From: JAHFPN01 sp963765745
GTDB lineage: Bacteria > Pseudomonadota > Alphaproteobacteria > Rhizobiales > Xanthobacteraceae
Assembly: GCA_963765745.1 (NCBI GenBank)
Contig: CAVXXM010000003.1
Span: forward strand, 310,001 to 374,000
Reading direction: 5' to 3'
DNA length: 64,000 nt
Position numbers and translations under genes: made by a program. This document shows positions 1 to 8,994 of this stretch, one piece after another. Every line of letters begins with the position of its first letter. Position 1 is the stretch's first letter. A model generated the notes under the pieces. The model saw only the letters and a program-made list of their open reading frames with translations. It ran no database searches and was not told the origin of the DNA.

Positions 1-532
1 CCTTCAGGCCGGAGCCATCGACGCGATGGAACTGCGGCATCACGGCGTAGCTCGCGACGTGCGTGCCGCCGGCGGAATGGCCGCACAGGAACACGCGCTT
101 GGGGTCGCCGCCGTGCGCCGCGATATTGCCGAGCACCCAGCGCACGGCGCCGGCCACGTCCTCGGCGCCCGCGGGCCAGGCATGCGCGGGCGCCAGGCGA
201 TGGGTGGCGTTGACGCCGACCATGCCGTGCTTCGCCGCCCACAGCATGATGTTGTCGTAGAAGAAATTATTGCCCTCGCGCTTGTGGCCGCCGGTATAGC
301 CGCCGCCGTGAATGAAGATGAAGACCGGCTGGCTGATGGCCGCGCCTTCCGGCACGAATAGATCAAGCGCCTGGCGCGCATCGGGGCCGTACTTGATGTC
401 GCGCGTGACCTTCACGCCGGCATAGGGCTCCTTCTGGTGCAGCGGCGCATAGACCGCAGCCGTCGCGGGCGGGTCGATCACCGGGCCGATGGCTCTAATT
501 TTATCGGCGACGTCGCGCGGCATGAAGGTCAT
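1..532 (-). CDS. Alpha/beta hydrolase (esterase/lipase, HSL-like), partial
   Basis: The frame opens at the ATG read down from 532 and is still open at base 1, so only about the first 177 residues are present. An HGGG oxyanion-hole motif lies near residues 75-78 and a nucleophile elbow GHSAG near 151-155, the arrangement of the hormone-sensitive-lipase/carboxylesterase group. The sequence between them (a THRLAPxHxWPAGxED stretch) is also typical of that group. The Asp and His of the triad would be beyond the window edge. Substrate unknown; no signal peptide, so probably cytoplasmic. An in-frame ATG at 523 is an alternative start. Confidence 0.85.
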   Translation of the reverse strand, partial: MTFMPRDVADKIRAIGPVIDPPATAAVYAPLHQKEPYAGVKVTRDIKYGPDARQALDLFVPEGAAISQPVFIFIHGGGYTGGHKREGNNFFYDNIMLWAAKHGMVGVNATHRLAPAHAWPAGAEDVAGAVRWVLGNIAAHGGDPKRVFLCGHSAGGTHVASYAVMPQFHRVDGSGLK

Positions 533-653
533 GGCGTTTCCCCGGCGGCAGAGGCCGAAGCCTAGCGCATAAGCGGGGCGCGCCAGAAGAGCAGTTCTGG
601 CGTTCGCTGCGTTGCGATGGTACGCCTCCCGCCGAACGGCAGTGGGCAAGCGG

Positions 654-1043
654 ATGATCGCAACTTTTCTCGTATTCCTCGGCGGCGGCATCGGGGCCGC
701 GGCACGGCACGGGGTCAATCTGCTCGCCGCGCGGGCATTCGGGATCGAGTTCCCCTGGGGCACGCTGGCGGTGAACGTGATCGGCTCGTTCGCGATCGGC
801 GCGCTCGCGGCCTGGTTCGCCTTCCGCGGCGACACCGGCGCGATCTGGGGCCAGCCGATGCGGCTGTTTTTGACCACGGGGATTCTGGGCGGCTTCACTA
901 CGTTCTCGGCCTTCTCGCTCGATTTTGCCGTGCTGTTCGAGCGCGGCGAGGTCGGGCTCGGGATCGCCTATGTGCTCGCGTCGGTCATCCTCTCGCTCGG
1001 CGCGATTTTCCTCGGGCTGTTGCTCGTCCGCGCCGTCGCCTGA
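654..1043 (+). CDS. crcB: Fluoride channel CrcB/Fluc
   Basis: A 129-residue, four-helix membrane protein that exports fluoride as a dual-topology dimer. Family motifs are present: GGGIGAAARH near residues 10-19, GTLAVNVIGS near 36-45, and the GGFTTFSAF segment that carries the central sodium site and pore phenylalanines. The frame can be opened further up at a TTG (612), but the ATG at 654 gives the usual family length of about 125 residues and begins directly with the first helix, so I chose it. Its stop is one base from the ATG of the pseudouridine synthase gene, implying cotranscription. I saw no convincing fluoride riboswitch upstream. Confidence 0.93.
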   Translation: MIATFLVFLGGGIGAAARHGVNLLAARAFGIEFPWGTLAVNVIGSFAIGALAAWFAFRGDTGAIWGQPMRLFLTTGILGGFTTFSAFSLDFAVLFERGEVGLGIAYVLASVILSLGAIFLGLLLVRAVA

Positions 1044-1044
1044 G

Positions 1045-2085
1045 ATGCCGGTCGAGACCCGCAAAGTTTCCGACGACGAAGCCGGCATGCGGCTGGACCG
1101 CTGGTTCAAGACGCATTTTCCGGCGCTGCCGTTCGGCCATCTGCAGAAGCTGCTGCGCACCGGCCAGGTGCGCGTGGACGGCGGGCGGGTGAAGACCGAC
1201 GCGCGGCTCAAGCCCGGTCAAAAGGTGAGGGTGCCGCCGATCGAGAAGAACGCGGCAGTCGCGTCTCGCAACCCGAATTCTTCGCTTGAGGGGACGCCGG
1301 CGGGGCCTCGTGAAAATCGGCAGCCGGTGACGGGGAAAGGCGACGCCGCGTTCCTCAAGTCCATCACGCTCTATGAAGACCGCGAGGTGCTGGTGCTGAA
1401 CAAGCCCATGGGGCTTGCGGTGCAGGGCGGCTCGGGCACGGTGCGCCACATCGACGGCATGCTCGAGGCGCTGCGCGGTAAGGACGGGGTCAAGCCACGC
1501 CTGGTGCATCGGCTCGACAAGGATACCTCGGGCGTGCTGCTCGTCGCCAAGACGCGGCTCGCGGCGGCGGCGCTGGCGAAAACCTTCCGCTCGCGCTCGG
1601 CGCGGAAAACCTACTGGGCGCTGGTGCCGGGCGTGCCGAAGCCGAAGCAGGGGCGCATCTCCACGTTTCTCGCCAAGGGCGGCGGGCCCGACGGCGAGCT
1701 GATGCGCGTCGCCAAGCACGGCGAGGAGGACGCGGCCCACGCCGTCACCTATTACGCGGTGGTGGATAATGCGGCGCAGAAGCTCTCGTGGCTGTCGCTG
1801 AAGCCGGTGACCGGGCGCACCCATCAGCTGCGCGCGCATCTGGCGCATATCGGCCATCCGATCGTGGGCGACGACAAATATTTCGACATCGAGAACTGGG
1901 AGCTGCCCGGCGGCATGCAGAACAAGCTGCATCTGCTGGCGCGGCGGCTCGTCATCCCGCATCCGAGCGGCAAGGGCACGATCGACGTGACCGCGCCGCT
2001 GCCGCCGCACATGCGCCAGACCTGGAGCCTGATCGGGTTCGACGACAAGCTGTACGACCCGATCGTGGACGCGCCGGAGGAGTGA
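1045..2085 (+). CDS. RluC/RluD-family 23S rRNA pseudouridine synthase
   Basis: A 346-residue protein with an N-terminal S4 RNA-binding domain (about residues 12-62) followed by the RluA-type catalytic domain. The catalytic aspartate lies in HRLDKDTSG near residue 158, and the later GRTHQLRAHLAHIGHPIVGD stretch (about 260-280) is characteristic. RluC makes pseudouridines in the large-subunit rRNA; RluD is the close relative, and the sequence alone does not let me choose between them. The ATG lies one base after the crcB stop, and the TGA overlaps the ATG of the ATP12 gene (TGATG), so the three genes look like one transcript. A low-complexity linker of about 35 residues separates the two domains. 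Confidence 0.9.
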   Translation: MPVETRKVSDDEAGMRLDRWFKTHFPALPFGHLQKLLRTGQVRVDGGRVKTDARLKPGQKVRVPPIEKNAAVASRNPNSSLEGTPAGPRENRQPVTGKGDAAFLKSITLYEDREVLVLNKPMGLAVQGGSGTVRHIDGMLEALRGKDGVKPRLVHRLDKDTSGVLLVAKTRLAAAALAKTFRSRSARKTYWALVPGVPKPKQGRISTFLAKGGGPDGELMRVAKHGEEDAAHAVTYYAVVDNAAQKLSWLSLKPVTGRTHQLRAHLAHIGHPIVGDDKYFDIENWELPGGMQNKLHLLARRLVIPHPSGKGTIDVTAPLPPHMRQTWSLIGFDDKLYDPIVDAPEE

Positions 2086-2861
2086 TGATCCGCGATCCGT
2101 TCGACGATCCGGTCGGCGGAAACCCGATGGAAGCGGCGCGGCGCGGCGCGCGGCCGGCGCTGATCAAGCGCTTCTACAAGCAGGCGAGTGTCCGGCGAGC
2201 GCGACGGCGCGTTCGCGATCCTGCTCGACGGCAAGCCGGCGAAGACTCCGGCGAAAAATGCGCTCGCATTGCCCAGCCGCCCACTCGCCGAGGCGGTGGC
2301 GGAGGAGTGGGCGGCGCAGGGCGAGCACATCGATCCGGCGAAGATGCCGCTGACGCGGCTCGCGCATGCGGCGATCGACGGGGTCGCCACGGAAGCGGTC
2401 GCGGCCGAGATCGAGCGCTACGCCGGCAGCGATCTTCTGCTCTATCGCGCGACCGAGCCCGAAGATCTGGTCGCGGCGCAGGCGAAGCACTGGGACCCGG
2501 TACTGGCATGGGCGGGCGAGGTATTAGGCGCGCGCTTCACGCTCGCGCGAAGGGATCAAGCACGTGGCGCAGCCGGAGGCAGCGATCCATGCGATCCGCG
2601 CCGAGATCGCGCGCTACAAGTCGCCGTTCGCGCTCGCGGCGCTGATGAGCCTCACCAATATTTCCGGCTCGGCCTTGCTCGCGCTGGCGCTGGCGCGCGG
2701 GCGGCTCTCGGCCGACGAGGCCTGGGCCGCGGCGCACGTGGACGAGGACTGGAACATCCAGCGCTGGGGCGAGGACGCCGAGGCGCATGGCCCGCCGCGC
2801 CGCGCGGCGGCTCGAGTTCGACGCGGCGGCGCGGATGCTGACGCTGCTAGATTGGAGCTGA
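2085..2861 (+). pseudogene. ATP12-family F1-ATPase assembly chaperone, three frameshifts
   Basis: Conceptual joining of three frames gives a full-length ATP12 chaperone, the protein that binds F1 alpha subunit during ATP synthase assembly in mitochondria and alphaproteobacteria. Recognisable parts: KRFYKQAS near the start, LLDGKPAKTPAKNAL, the EWAAQGEHIDPAKMPLTRLA core, HVAQPEAA, and a C-terminal stretch SLTNISGSALLALALARG. The frame changes near 2188, 2550 and 2786; each is best explained as one extra base because removal restores the expected spacing (for example A-S-V-G-E-R-D-G at the first). The ATG overlaps the stop of the pseudouridine synthase gene. In relatives I recall a HAD phosphatase in this cluster; none is present here. 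Confidence 0.8.
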
Positions 2862-2863
2862 GC

Positions 2864-3597
2864 TCAGCCGAATTTCACGAACAGCTTGGCGAAGGCCGGC
2901 TTGATCTTGCCGCGCGCGGCCTTGATCGCTTCCACGTTGCCGGCGCGCGCCGCGGTCTGCAGCTCGCCGACCGCGCCGAGCACGGCGCCGAGCAGCGGCG
3001 CGAATTCCGGCGCTTGCGCCGCGTCCGCCGGCGGCGATTTCTTCAGCTCATTGCCGAGCAAGGCGAGCACGGCCGCGTCCTCCACAAGCTCGGTGAGCCC
3101 GGCGCCGGTCAGCCCGCCATAGGGCTTGGTCAGCACTTGCTCCATGAAATGGTGGAAGGTGTCGATGCGGTCGGAATAGGCGATCAGCCCGTTGCGCGCA
3201 CGCAGCTCGCCGAGCCGCTCGCGCACCGCTTCCAGCGTCTCGTGCGCCTCGGCGAGATCGCCCTTGGCGATCTCGGCCTTGGCGCGGGCGAGCACGCCGC
3301 TCACCTGGTCGAGGCTGGCGGCCCATTTCGCGTCCTCGGAATAGTGCGGCGGCGGGCTCGCGCGATATTTGGCGACCAGCGCCGACCACTTGGCGTCGAG
3401 CGCGGCCATGGTCTTGTCGGAGCCGTCGCGATTCTTGGTGTTGGTGGCGAACAGCGCGTTGCGGTAATCGGCATAGGCGGCGCGCAGCGCGGTCTCGTAA
3501 TCGGCGATCGGGCCGGCGAAAGCCGCGGGCGCGAAGGCGAAGAGGCCGAGCGAAGAGGGCGGCGAGCAGAGCTGAGGCGGATGGCCTGGCATGACAT
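2864..3597 (-). CDS. Hypothetical exported helical protein, two indels in the signal peptide region
   Basis: The mature part is an alpha-helical protein of about 215 residues beginning GPIADYETALRAAYADYR. There is no CxxCH haem motif and I do not recognise a family with confidence. The start chosen is the ATG at 3597 because AAGGAG stands about ten bases upstream. Read as is, the signal region runs through three frames; removing one base near 3567 and one near 3545 yields a textbook signal peptide ending AFAPAAFA before the mature protein. The stop is two bases from the convergent ATP12 stop. Probably periplasmic. Confidence 0.6.
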
Positions 3598-3745
3598 GAT
3601 GGATGTGGCTCCTTTTCAGCGTTCTGCATGGCCCCAGCGGGCGCCCCGGACTTTGATGCAGATCAAGCGCCGGTCTGCCTTGCCGATTCCGCATGGCATA
3701 TGCGCCGTGGTATGGGTCGCGACACGGATTCGTGAGCGGGCTGCC

Positions 3746-5279
3746 ATGAAGGACATCATCGACAAGCTGGAACAGCGGCGCGCGGGCGCCAAGCTCGGCG
3801 GCGGCGAGGCGCGCATCGAGGCGCAGCACAAGCGCGGCAAATTGACCGCGCGCGAGCGCATCGAGCTTCTGCTGGATAAAGGCAGCTTCGAGGAATTCGA
3901 CACCTTCGTGCAGCACCGCAACACCGATTTCGGCATGGAGAAGACCAAAATCCCCGGCGACGGCGTGGTGACCGGCTGGGGCACGGTGAACGGGCGGCAG
4001 GCGTTCGTGTTCGCCAAGGATTTCACCGTGTTCGGCGGCTCGCTCTCCGAAGCGCACGCGGGGAAAATCACCAAAATCCAGGACATGGCGCTGAAGACCC
4101 GCGCGCCGATCATCGGCCTGTTCGACGCCGGCGGCGCGCGCATCCAGGAAGGCGTCGCCGCGCTCGGCGGCTATGGCGAGGTGTTCAAGCGCAACGTGAT
4201 CGCGTCCGGCGTCATCCCGCAGATTTCCGTCATCATGGGCCCGTGCGCCGGCGGCGACGTCTACTCGCCGGCCATGACCGACTTCATCTTCATGGTGAAG
4301 GACACCAGCTACATGTTCGTCACCGGCCCCGACGTGGTGAAGACGGTGACCAACGAAACGGTGACCGCGGAAGAGCTCGGCGGCGCGCGCGTGCACACGA
4401 CGCGCAGCGGCGTGGCCGACGGCGCGTTCGAGAACGACGTGGAGTGCATCCTGCAAATCCGCCGGCTGCTCGATTTCCTGCCGGCCTCGAACGAATCCGG
4501 CGTGCCGGAATGGCCGTCGCACCGACGACATCGAGCGCATCGAGCCCTCGCTCGACAGCCTGATCCCCGAAAGCCCGAACAAGCCCTATGACATCAAGGA
4601 GCTGATCCTGAAGGTGGCCGACGAGGGCGACTTCTTCGAGATCCAGGAGGCGTTCGGCAAGAACATCGTCACCGGCTTCGGCCGCGTGGCCGGGCGCACC
4701 ACCGGCTTCGTCGCCAACCAGCCGATGGTGCTGGCGGGCGTGCTCGACAGCGACGCCTCGCGCAAGGCCGCGCGCTTCGTGCGCTTCTGCGACGCGTTCA
4801 ATATCCCGATCGTGACCTTCGTGGACGTGCCCGGCTTCCTGCCCGGCACCGCGCAGGAATATGGCGGGCTGATCAAGCACGGGGCGAAGCTGCTGTTCGC
4901 CTATAGCCAGTGCACGGTGCCGCTGGTGACGCTGATCACGCGCAAGGCGTTCGGCGGGGCCTATGACGTGATGGCCTCCAAGCACATCGGCGGCGACGTG
5001 AACTATGCCTGGCCGACGGCGCAGATCGCGGTGATGGGCGCCAAGGGGGCGGTGGAGATCATCTTCCGCGGCGACATCGGCGACAAGGACAAGATCGCCG
5101 CGCGCACCAAGGAATACGAGGAGCGCTTCCTGTCGCCGTTCGTGGCGGCCGAGCGCGGCTATATCGACGAGGTGATCGAGCCGCACGAGACGCGGCGGCG
5201 GATCGCCCGCGCGCTGGCGATGCTACGCACCAAGCACGCCGAGCGGCCGAGGAAGAAGCACGATAATTTGCCGCTGTAG
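3746..5279 (+). CDS. pccB: Propionyl-CoA carboxylase beta subunit (carboxyltransferase), one frameshift
   Basis: About 510 residues, the normal length, and close throughout to rhizobial PccB. It transfers the carboxyl group from biotin to propionyl-CoA, giving methylmalonyl-CoA. It has N- and C-terminal crotonase-like carboxyltransferase halves; GGARIQEGV (about residue 131) and GPCAGGDVYSPA lie in the first, and VPGFLPGTAQEYGG and KAFGGAYDVMASK in the second, both forming acyl-CoA and biotin sites. The frame shifts near 4513 (W-P-S then T-D-D-I-E-R); one extra base explains it. The biotin-carrying partner pccA is at 19308. The last 35 codons are repeated downstream at 6238-6345. Confidence 0.93.
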
Positions 5280-5290
5280 TTATTCTTTTT

Positions 5291-5345
5291 CCTCCCCCTT
5301 GCGGGGAGGGTCGCCCGTCGGAGCGTAGCGTAGACGGGCGGGGTG
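5291..5345. repeat. Palindromic intergenic repeat downstream of pccB
   Basis: Two inverted repeats lie side by side: a CCTCCCC/GGGGAGG hairpin and a CGCCCGTC/GACGGGCG hairpin around GGAGCGTAGCGTA, followed by a G-rich run. This is the REP-like type common in rhizobial genomes and may also end pccB transcription. Confidence 0.6.
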
Positions 5346-5414
5346 GGGGTCGTGCCAATCATCTCACATTGGGATACCTACTGCATGTATTTGAACCATT
5401 ACATGGGCACGTAA

Positions 5415-5963
5415 ATGGTCTGGGTCAGCTTATCGGCGGACGAGCATGCCGCTATCGAAGATATGGAAGCAACTAAGTCTGATCGGGCTGCTGCAATAGT
5501 TGCTGCCGCGCTTCTTGAAGAACGTCTCGCTGAGGCTATTAAAACGAAATTGTATCACGAGAAGGAAGTTGTCGAGCGGCTATTTAGGCCAAGCGGTCCA
5601 TTGGGAAGTTTCAGCGCCAAGATCGACCTCGGATTCTTGATGGGCTTATACGGCAAAGATGCTCACTCTGATTTGGTTGCGATAAAGGAAATACGAAACG
5701 AGTTTGCTCATAGGTTACGGACCAAAAATTTCACTTCACAACGCGTTCGTGATCTATGTCAAAATATCGAGGTGTCGGATTGGAATTTTGAAGTTGCTCC
5801 AGCGAGACGAAAGGACAAATTCAAAAAACAAAAAATGTTTGTCGGCCTTGATGTTAACAGCCCAACATATATCAGAGATAAGTATGTACGGGCATGTCAG
5901 GTATTCGTCGTCATATTTGTATTGTTCACTCGTAAGAGGAAGCCGCGTACTCCTTACTTTTAA
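5415..5963 (+). CDS. MltR-family-like protein
   Basis: A 182-residue soluble protein with an all-helical core: a LLEERLAEAIKTKL helix near residues 34-47, LGSFSAKIDLGFLMGLYG in the middle and EIRNEFAHRL near 97-106. These three segments are what I associate with the MltR (mannitol operon repressor-like) family. No DNA-binding helix-turn-helix is evident and no mannitol genes are nearby, so the role here is unknown. The region is visibly AT-richer than pccB, with codons such as AAA, TTT and ATA, which suggests acquisition. The C-terminal 20 residues (VFVVIFVLFTRKRKPRTPYF) are hydrophobic then basic and may come from frame drift at the end. Confidence 0.6.
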   Translation: MVWVSLSADEHAAIEDMEATKSDRAAAIVAAALLEERLAEAIKTKLYHEKEVVERLFRPSGPLGSFSAKIDLGFLMGLYGKDAHSDLVAIKEIRNEFAHRLRTKNFTSQRVRDLCQNIEVSDWNFEVAPARRKDKFKKQKMFVGLDVNSPTYIRDKYVRACQVFVVIFVLFTRKRKPRTPYF

Positions 5964-5992
5964 GCTCTGCAGAGGCGTGATAGGGGTTTGGC

Positions 5993-6241
5993 ATGAGCAC
6001 TTTGGAGATTGATGTTCGCGATCTGCGCGTGAAGACGGTCGTCTTCACGGCGACCGAACTCGTGGTCACGCTCGCGGACGGCCGCAAGATTTCAACGCCG
6101 CTCGAATGGTATCCGCAGCTTGCGGGCGCCAGCGCGCAGGCGCGCGCTAATTACGAGATCATGCCGATGGGCATCCACTGGCCCGATCTTGACGAAGATT
6201 TGAGCGTGGCCGGGATGCTGGCTGGAAACCGCGCGAAGTGA
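5993..6241 (+). CDS. DUF2442 family protein
   Basis: An 82-residue protein with the small beta-rich DUF2442 pattern: VTLADGRKISTPLEWYPQL near residues 27-45 and a C-terminal IHWPDLDEDLSVAGMLAG. Function is not established; such genes often travel with DUF4160 genes and have been suspected of belonging to toxin-antitoxin-like pairs, but no DUF4160 partner is seen. Its stop codon TGA is formed by bases that also belong to the first codons of the duplicated pccB end (6238 onward), so the natural C-terminus may have been cut at the recombination junction. Confidence 0.8.
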   Translation: MSTLEIDVRDLRVKTVVFTATELVVTLADGRKISTPLEWYPQLAGASAQARANYEIMPMGIHWPDLDEDLSVAGMLAGNRAK

Positions 6242-6345
6242 TTGAGCCGCTTGATCCACGGCGGCGGATCGCCCGCGCGCTGGCGATGCTGCGCACCAAG
6301 CACGCCGAGCGGCCACGGAAGAAGCACGATAATTTGCCGTTGTGA
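6238..6345 (+). pseudogene. Second copy of the pccB 3' end (remnant)
   Basis: Translated from 6238, this stretch gives 35 residues and a TGA: VIEPLDPRRRIARALAMLRT then KHAERPRKKHDNLPL. The intact pccB ends with the same sequence except for three residues (H-E-T in place of L-D-P), and at the DNA level there are about ten or more differences over roughly 105 bases. There is no start codon or upstream gene, so it is a displaced gene end and not a gene. Confidence 0.85.
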
Positions 6346-6383
6346 GCAATATTACGAGGGATGAAATATTTTCGGAGTGATAG

Positions 6384-7181
6384 ATGAATCAAGATATTGA
6401 CGATCTGCTTTCTGAATTCGACGACCTTCGAGAAGACGTCTCCCGGTCGAAGCACGAATTCTTTGGCTCCAATCTTCGGAGATGGTTCGCATTTCTGGAC
6501 GACACGCCGGAAATAGCAAATACAATTAGAAGACTTGAAGGCAGTATCGATTTTGAACAGTGGCGCAAAGATGGATTACAACCTCAGTGTGGGATGGGGC
6601 ATGGCAGAATTGTTCTTCCTGAAGGACGTGATAAGCGGCTTGGTGCTCTTATCGGCATGTTTCGTTCACTTACAATGAGCGAGAATGCTGGACTACAATT
6701 CGCGCATAGCTACGTATCATCGAAACGAAATATCAACGAAAACATAGCGGATCTTGTTGATCAGCTTTTTGACCCGTTTGCGAGAGACTTACGGCGACAA
6801 ATATCGCGCGATTTGACTGACGAGACCACTCCTGAACCGGCCCCGATAGTTGTTCCTGCATCAGACCGAATTGTTGAGATTGACCACAATAAGCCAGCTC
6901 ACAAGGAGACAGAGACCGCATTGGAACGCCTGCGGGAGGCCGTGCGCGGTGAGAATGCGTTCGACAATCCCGATGAAAAAGAGCGATGCATTGCAGAAAT
7001 CGAGACGATCCCAGTCCTGATACGACCAAAAAATGTGCGGCTACTCTTACTTGCCAGCGCTGTTGGCGTGCTGACGTACCTAGTAGCGAAGTTTGCGGAC
7101 GCAGTAGTAGGACGCCTCGCCGAAAATGCCTTAAAGAAGCTATTGGAGCTAATACCAGCTCTCGCGCCTTTTTTTGGCTGA
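6384..7181 (+). CDS. Unknown protein with C-terminal membrane segment
   Basis: A 265-residue protein I do not recognise. The N-terminal two thirds are hydrophilic and mixed helical, with an acidic start (DIDDLLSEFDDLREDV) and a central segment rich in R and D. Near residues 222-245 there is a hydrophobic stretch, VRLLLLASAVGVLTYLVAKF, followed by an amphipathic end, so the protein is probably anchored in the inner membrane by its C-terminus. Codon use is AT-rich compared with the surrounding genome, like its neighbour at 7266. It stands alone between the pccB remnant and that neighbour, all on the plus strand. The possibility of a defence or toxin role is only a guess from context. Confidence 0.6.
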   Translation: MNQDIDDLLSEFDDLREDVSRSKHEFFGSNLRRWFAFLDDTPEIANTIRRLEGSIDFEQWRKDGLQPQCGMGHGRIVLPEGRDKRLGALIGMFRSLTMSENAGLQFAHSYVSSKRNINENIADLVDQLFDPFARDLRRQISRDLTDETTPEPAPIVVPASDRIVEIDHNKPAHKETETALERLREAVRGENAFDNPDEKERCIAEIETIPVLIRPKNVRLLLLASAVGVLTYLVAKFADAVVGRLAENALKKLLELIPALAPFFG

Positions 7182-7265
7182 CTCTGCGCGTATGACGGAA
7201 TAGCAGAGCTGTCTTCCGGTCCGGCGCAATGCGTTGTGCAATGAGCATGTCGGGGAAGGGGTGCG

Positions 7266-7898
7266 ATGTTCTCCAAAGGCTTCGTGCAGTTGGCGCAAGA
7301 CTGGCAGACACTCATCGCGGCCCTATTGGCTTTGCTTGCCGCGTGGTGGACCGTTCGGCCACTTAAGCAGCAAATCGCAACGGATAGGGAGCGACACTCC
7401 GATACTCTGAAGCGGAAAGAATTGTCTGCGAGGGCGCAGATGCCAGATGCTCTTAGCGCGCTATGTAATTTTACGGAAGACTGCATGAAATTTCATGACG
7501 GCAGGAGGCGTGAGCTGCCAACGCCAGCAACTGAAGCAATCGCGGCATTAAAGACTGCCATCGAGTTTGTTGAACCTCAGCCGGCCCAGAAGATATTCGA
7601 ATTGGTTTCGTTCTACCAAGTGCACAACGCGCGACTATTCTCTGATCGACGGGAGGGGGTCGAAGAGGTTCAGCGTTGGTATGATACGGTTCGTCTTCGG
7701 CACTACATTGATCGTCTTTACGAGTATGCGCGAAATGAATCTCAAATAGTTGAGGGCGAGCAAACAGCGGAAAGGCTGATTTCTTCGCTGCGACAAACGG
7801 TTGGCTTGGAACACTGCTTCGAAAACGAGGATCGGTACGTGGCAGTCCGCGCTATGATCGATCGACTTCACGATGAGCAAGGACGCAGACCCCAATAA
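7266..7898 (+). CDS. Unknown protein with N-terminal membrane anchor
   Basis: A 210-residue protein with one transmembrane helix at about residues 12-32 (LIAALLALLAAWWTVRPLK) followed by a charged, mostly helical cytoplasmic part. The segment directly after the helix (QQIATDRERHSDTLKRKEL) looks like a coiled coil. I do not recognise a family. A GGGGAAGGGG stretch just upstream of the ATG can serve as ribosome binding site. Base composition matches the gene at 6384 and differs from the core genome, so the two probably arrived together. Downstream to 8054 I see no further gene. Confidence 0.6.
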   Translation: MFSKGFVQLAQDWQTLIAALLALLAAWWTVRPLKQQIATDRERHSDTLKRKELSARAQMPDALSALCNFTEDCMKFHDGRRRELPTPATEAIAALKTAIEFVEPQPAQKIFELVSFYQVHNARLFSDRREGVEEVQRWYDTVRLRHYIDRLYEYARNESQIVEGEQTAERLISSLRQTVGLEHCFENEDRYVAVRAMIDRLHDEQGRRPQ

Positions 7899-8054
7899 CG
7901 GCAAGAAGATTCGTCATTCGTAGCGTCGTGACATGAATGTGGTCGCGCTCGCAGGCCGCCATCCGGCGACGATCGCCTGAGCCAATGTGGAGCCCCATGA
8001 TGACGGGGGCCGTCGAAAACAGCGGCCCTTCGACTTTTCTGGACCGCGCGTTGC

Positions 8055-8862
8055 TCACCCGCGCCCAACCTTCGCCACGTGCGCCGTCACCGGCCCGTCG
8101 ATGCCCTTGAGCGTGAGCGAGCGGCGCTCGGCCTTTAGGACCTTGCTCGACACGTCCGGCCACAGTGTATCGCCGATCACGAGCTCGCCCGCGCCGGCGG
8201 CCGCGACCAGGCGCGCGCCGGTGTTCATGGTCTCGCCCAGCGCCGCGAACTCATAGTTGCTGCCGTCGCCAATCGAGCCCACGAAGGCGATGCCGGAATG
8301 GACGCCGACGCCGATCGGCAGCCACGGGTTCGCGGCCGTCGCCGTGGCCGACAGCGCGCAAGAGATCGAGTCCGGCCTGCACCGCGTCGCGCTTGTAGTT
8401 CGGCCCGGCCATGCCCTCTATGAAGATGCCGATCACCTCGTCGCCCACCATCTTGTCGATCACGGCATTGTTGCGGATGAGCACCTTGGTCGCTGTGATG
8501 AAGAAGCGCTGCATCAGCGCGGCGAACTCGGTCGGCTGCATCCGCGCCGCCATTTGCGACGAGCCGCGCACGTCGGCATAGAGCACGGCGAGCTCCACCT
8601 CGGCGCCGCCGCGGTGTTCGCGGAACGCGCGCTCGCATTCGTCGCAAAAGCGCGGGTTGCGCCGCCAGGGGCCGCGGCCGATCTTGCGCATCAACGGCGC
8701 TGCCAGCCCCTCGAACGGCGCCCAGCACAGATGGCAGCGGTGGCCCGCGCCCGGCGAGATCAGCCGGAACGCTTGGCGCATCCAGAGCTTCGAGCGCATG
8801 CGGCCCGAAAGCACGTTGCGCCAGAACGGGTCGTCTTGGGTGTGCGCGCTGGGGTCGGCCAT
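8055..8862 (-). CDS. Class III adenylate/guanylate cyclase with N-terminal zinc ribbon, one frameshift
   Basis: A protein of about 269 residues. Two CxxC pairs (CHLC and CDEC, about residues 40-75) form a likely zinc ribbon, followed by a class III nucleotidyl cyclase domain. Catalytic features: LYADVRGSSQ (first metal aspartate), DKMVGDEVIG (base-contacting lysine and second metal aspartate), and GETMNTGARL (transition-state Asn and Arg). The frame shifts near 8328; comparison with the paralogue at 10902 shows that removing one base restores the spacing between GHG and PWLPIGVGVH. No membrane segment, so a soluble cyclase. The start is the ATG of MADPSAHTQ, which matches MADPVDK in the paralogue. 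Confidence 0.85.
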
Positions 8863-8994
8863 GAAGGTCCACAAGTCGCTGCCGGAATTGTCGCGGCCAG
8901 ACTAGGGCAATCGCACAATATTGTCCCCGTCAAACTTCCGCCGCAATCTAGGAATTTAATCCAGACATCCCCGCTCATCTGGGGCGTCTTCTAG

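Noticed and set aside
560..653. Fluoride riboswitch upstream of crcB
   Set aside because: A GATGG occurs, but the pairing and the pseudoknot segment of the crcB motif cannot be drawn.
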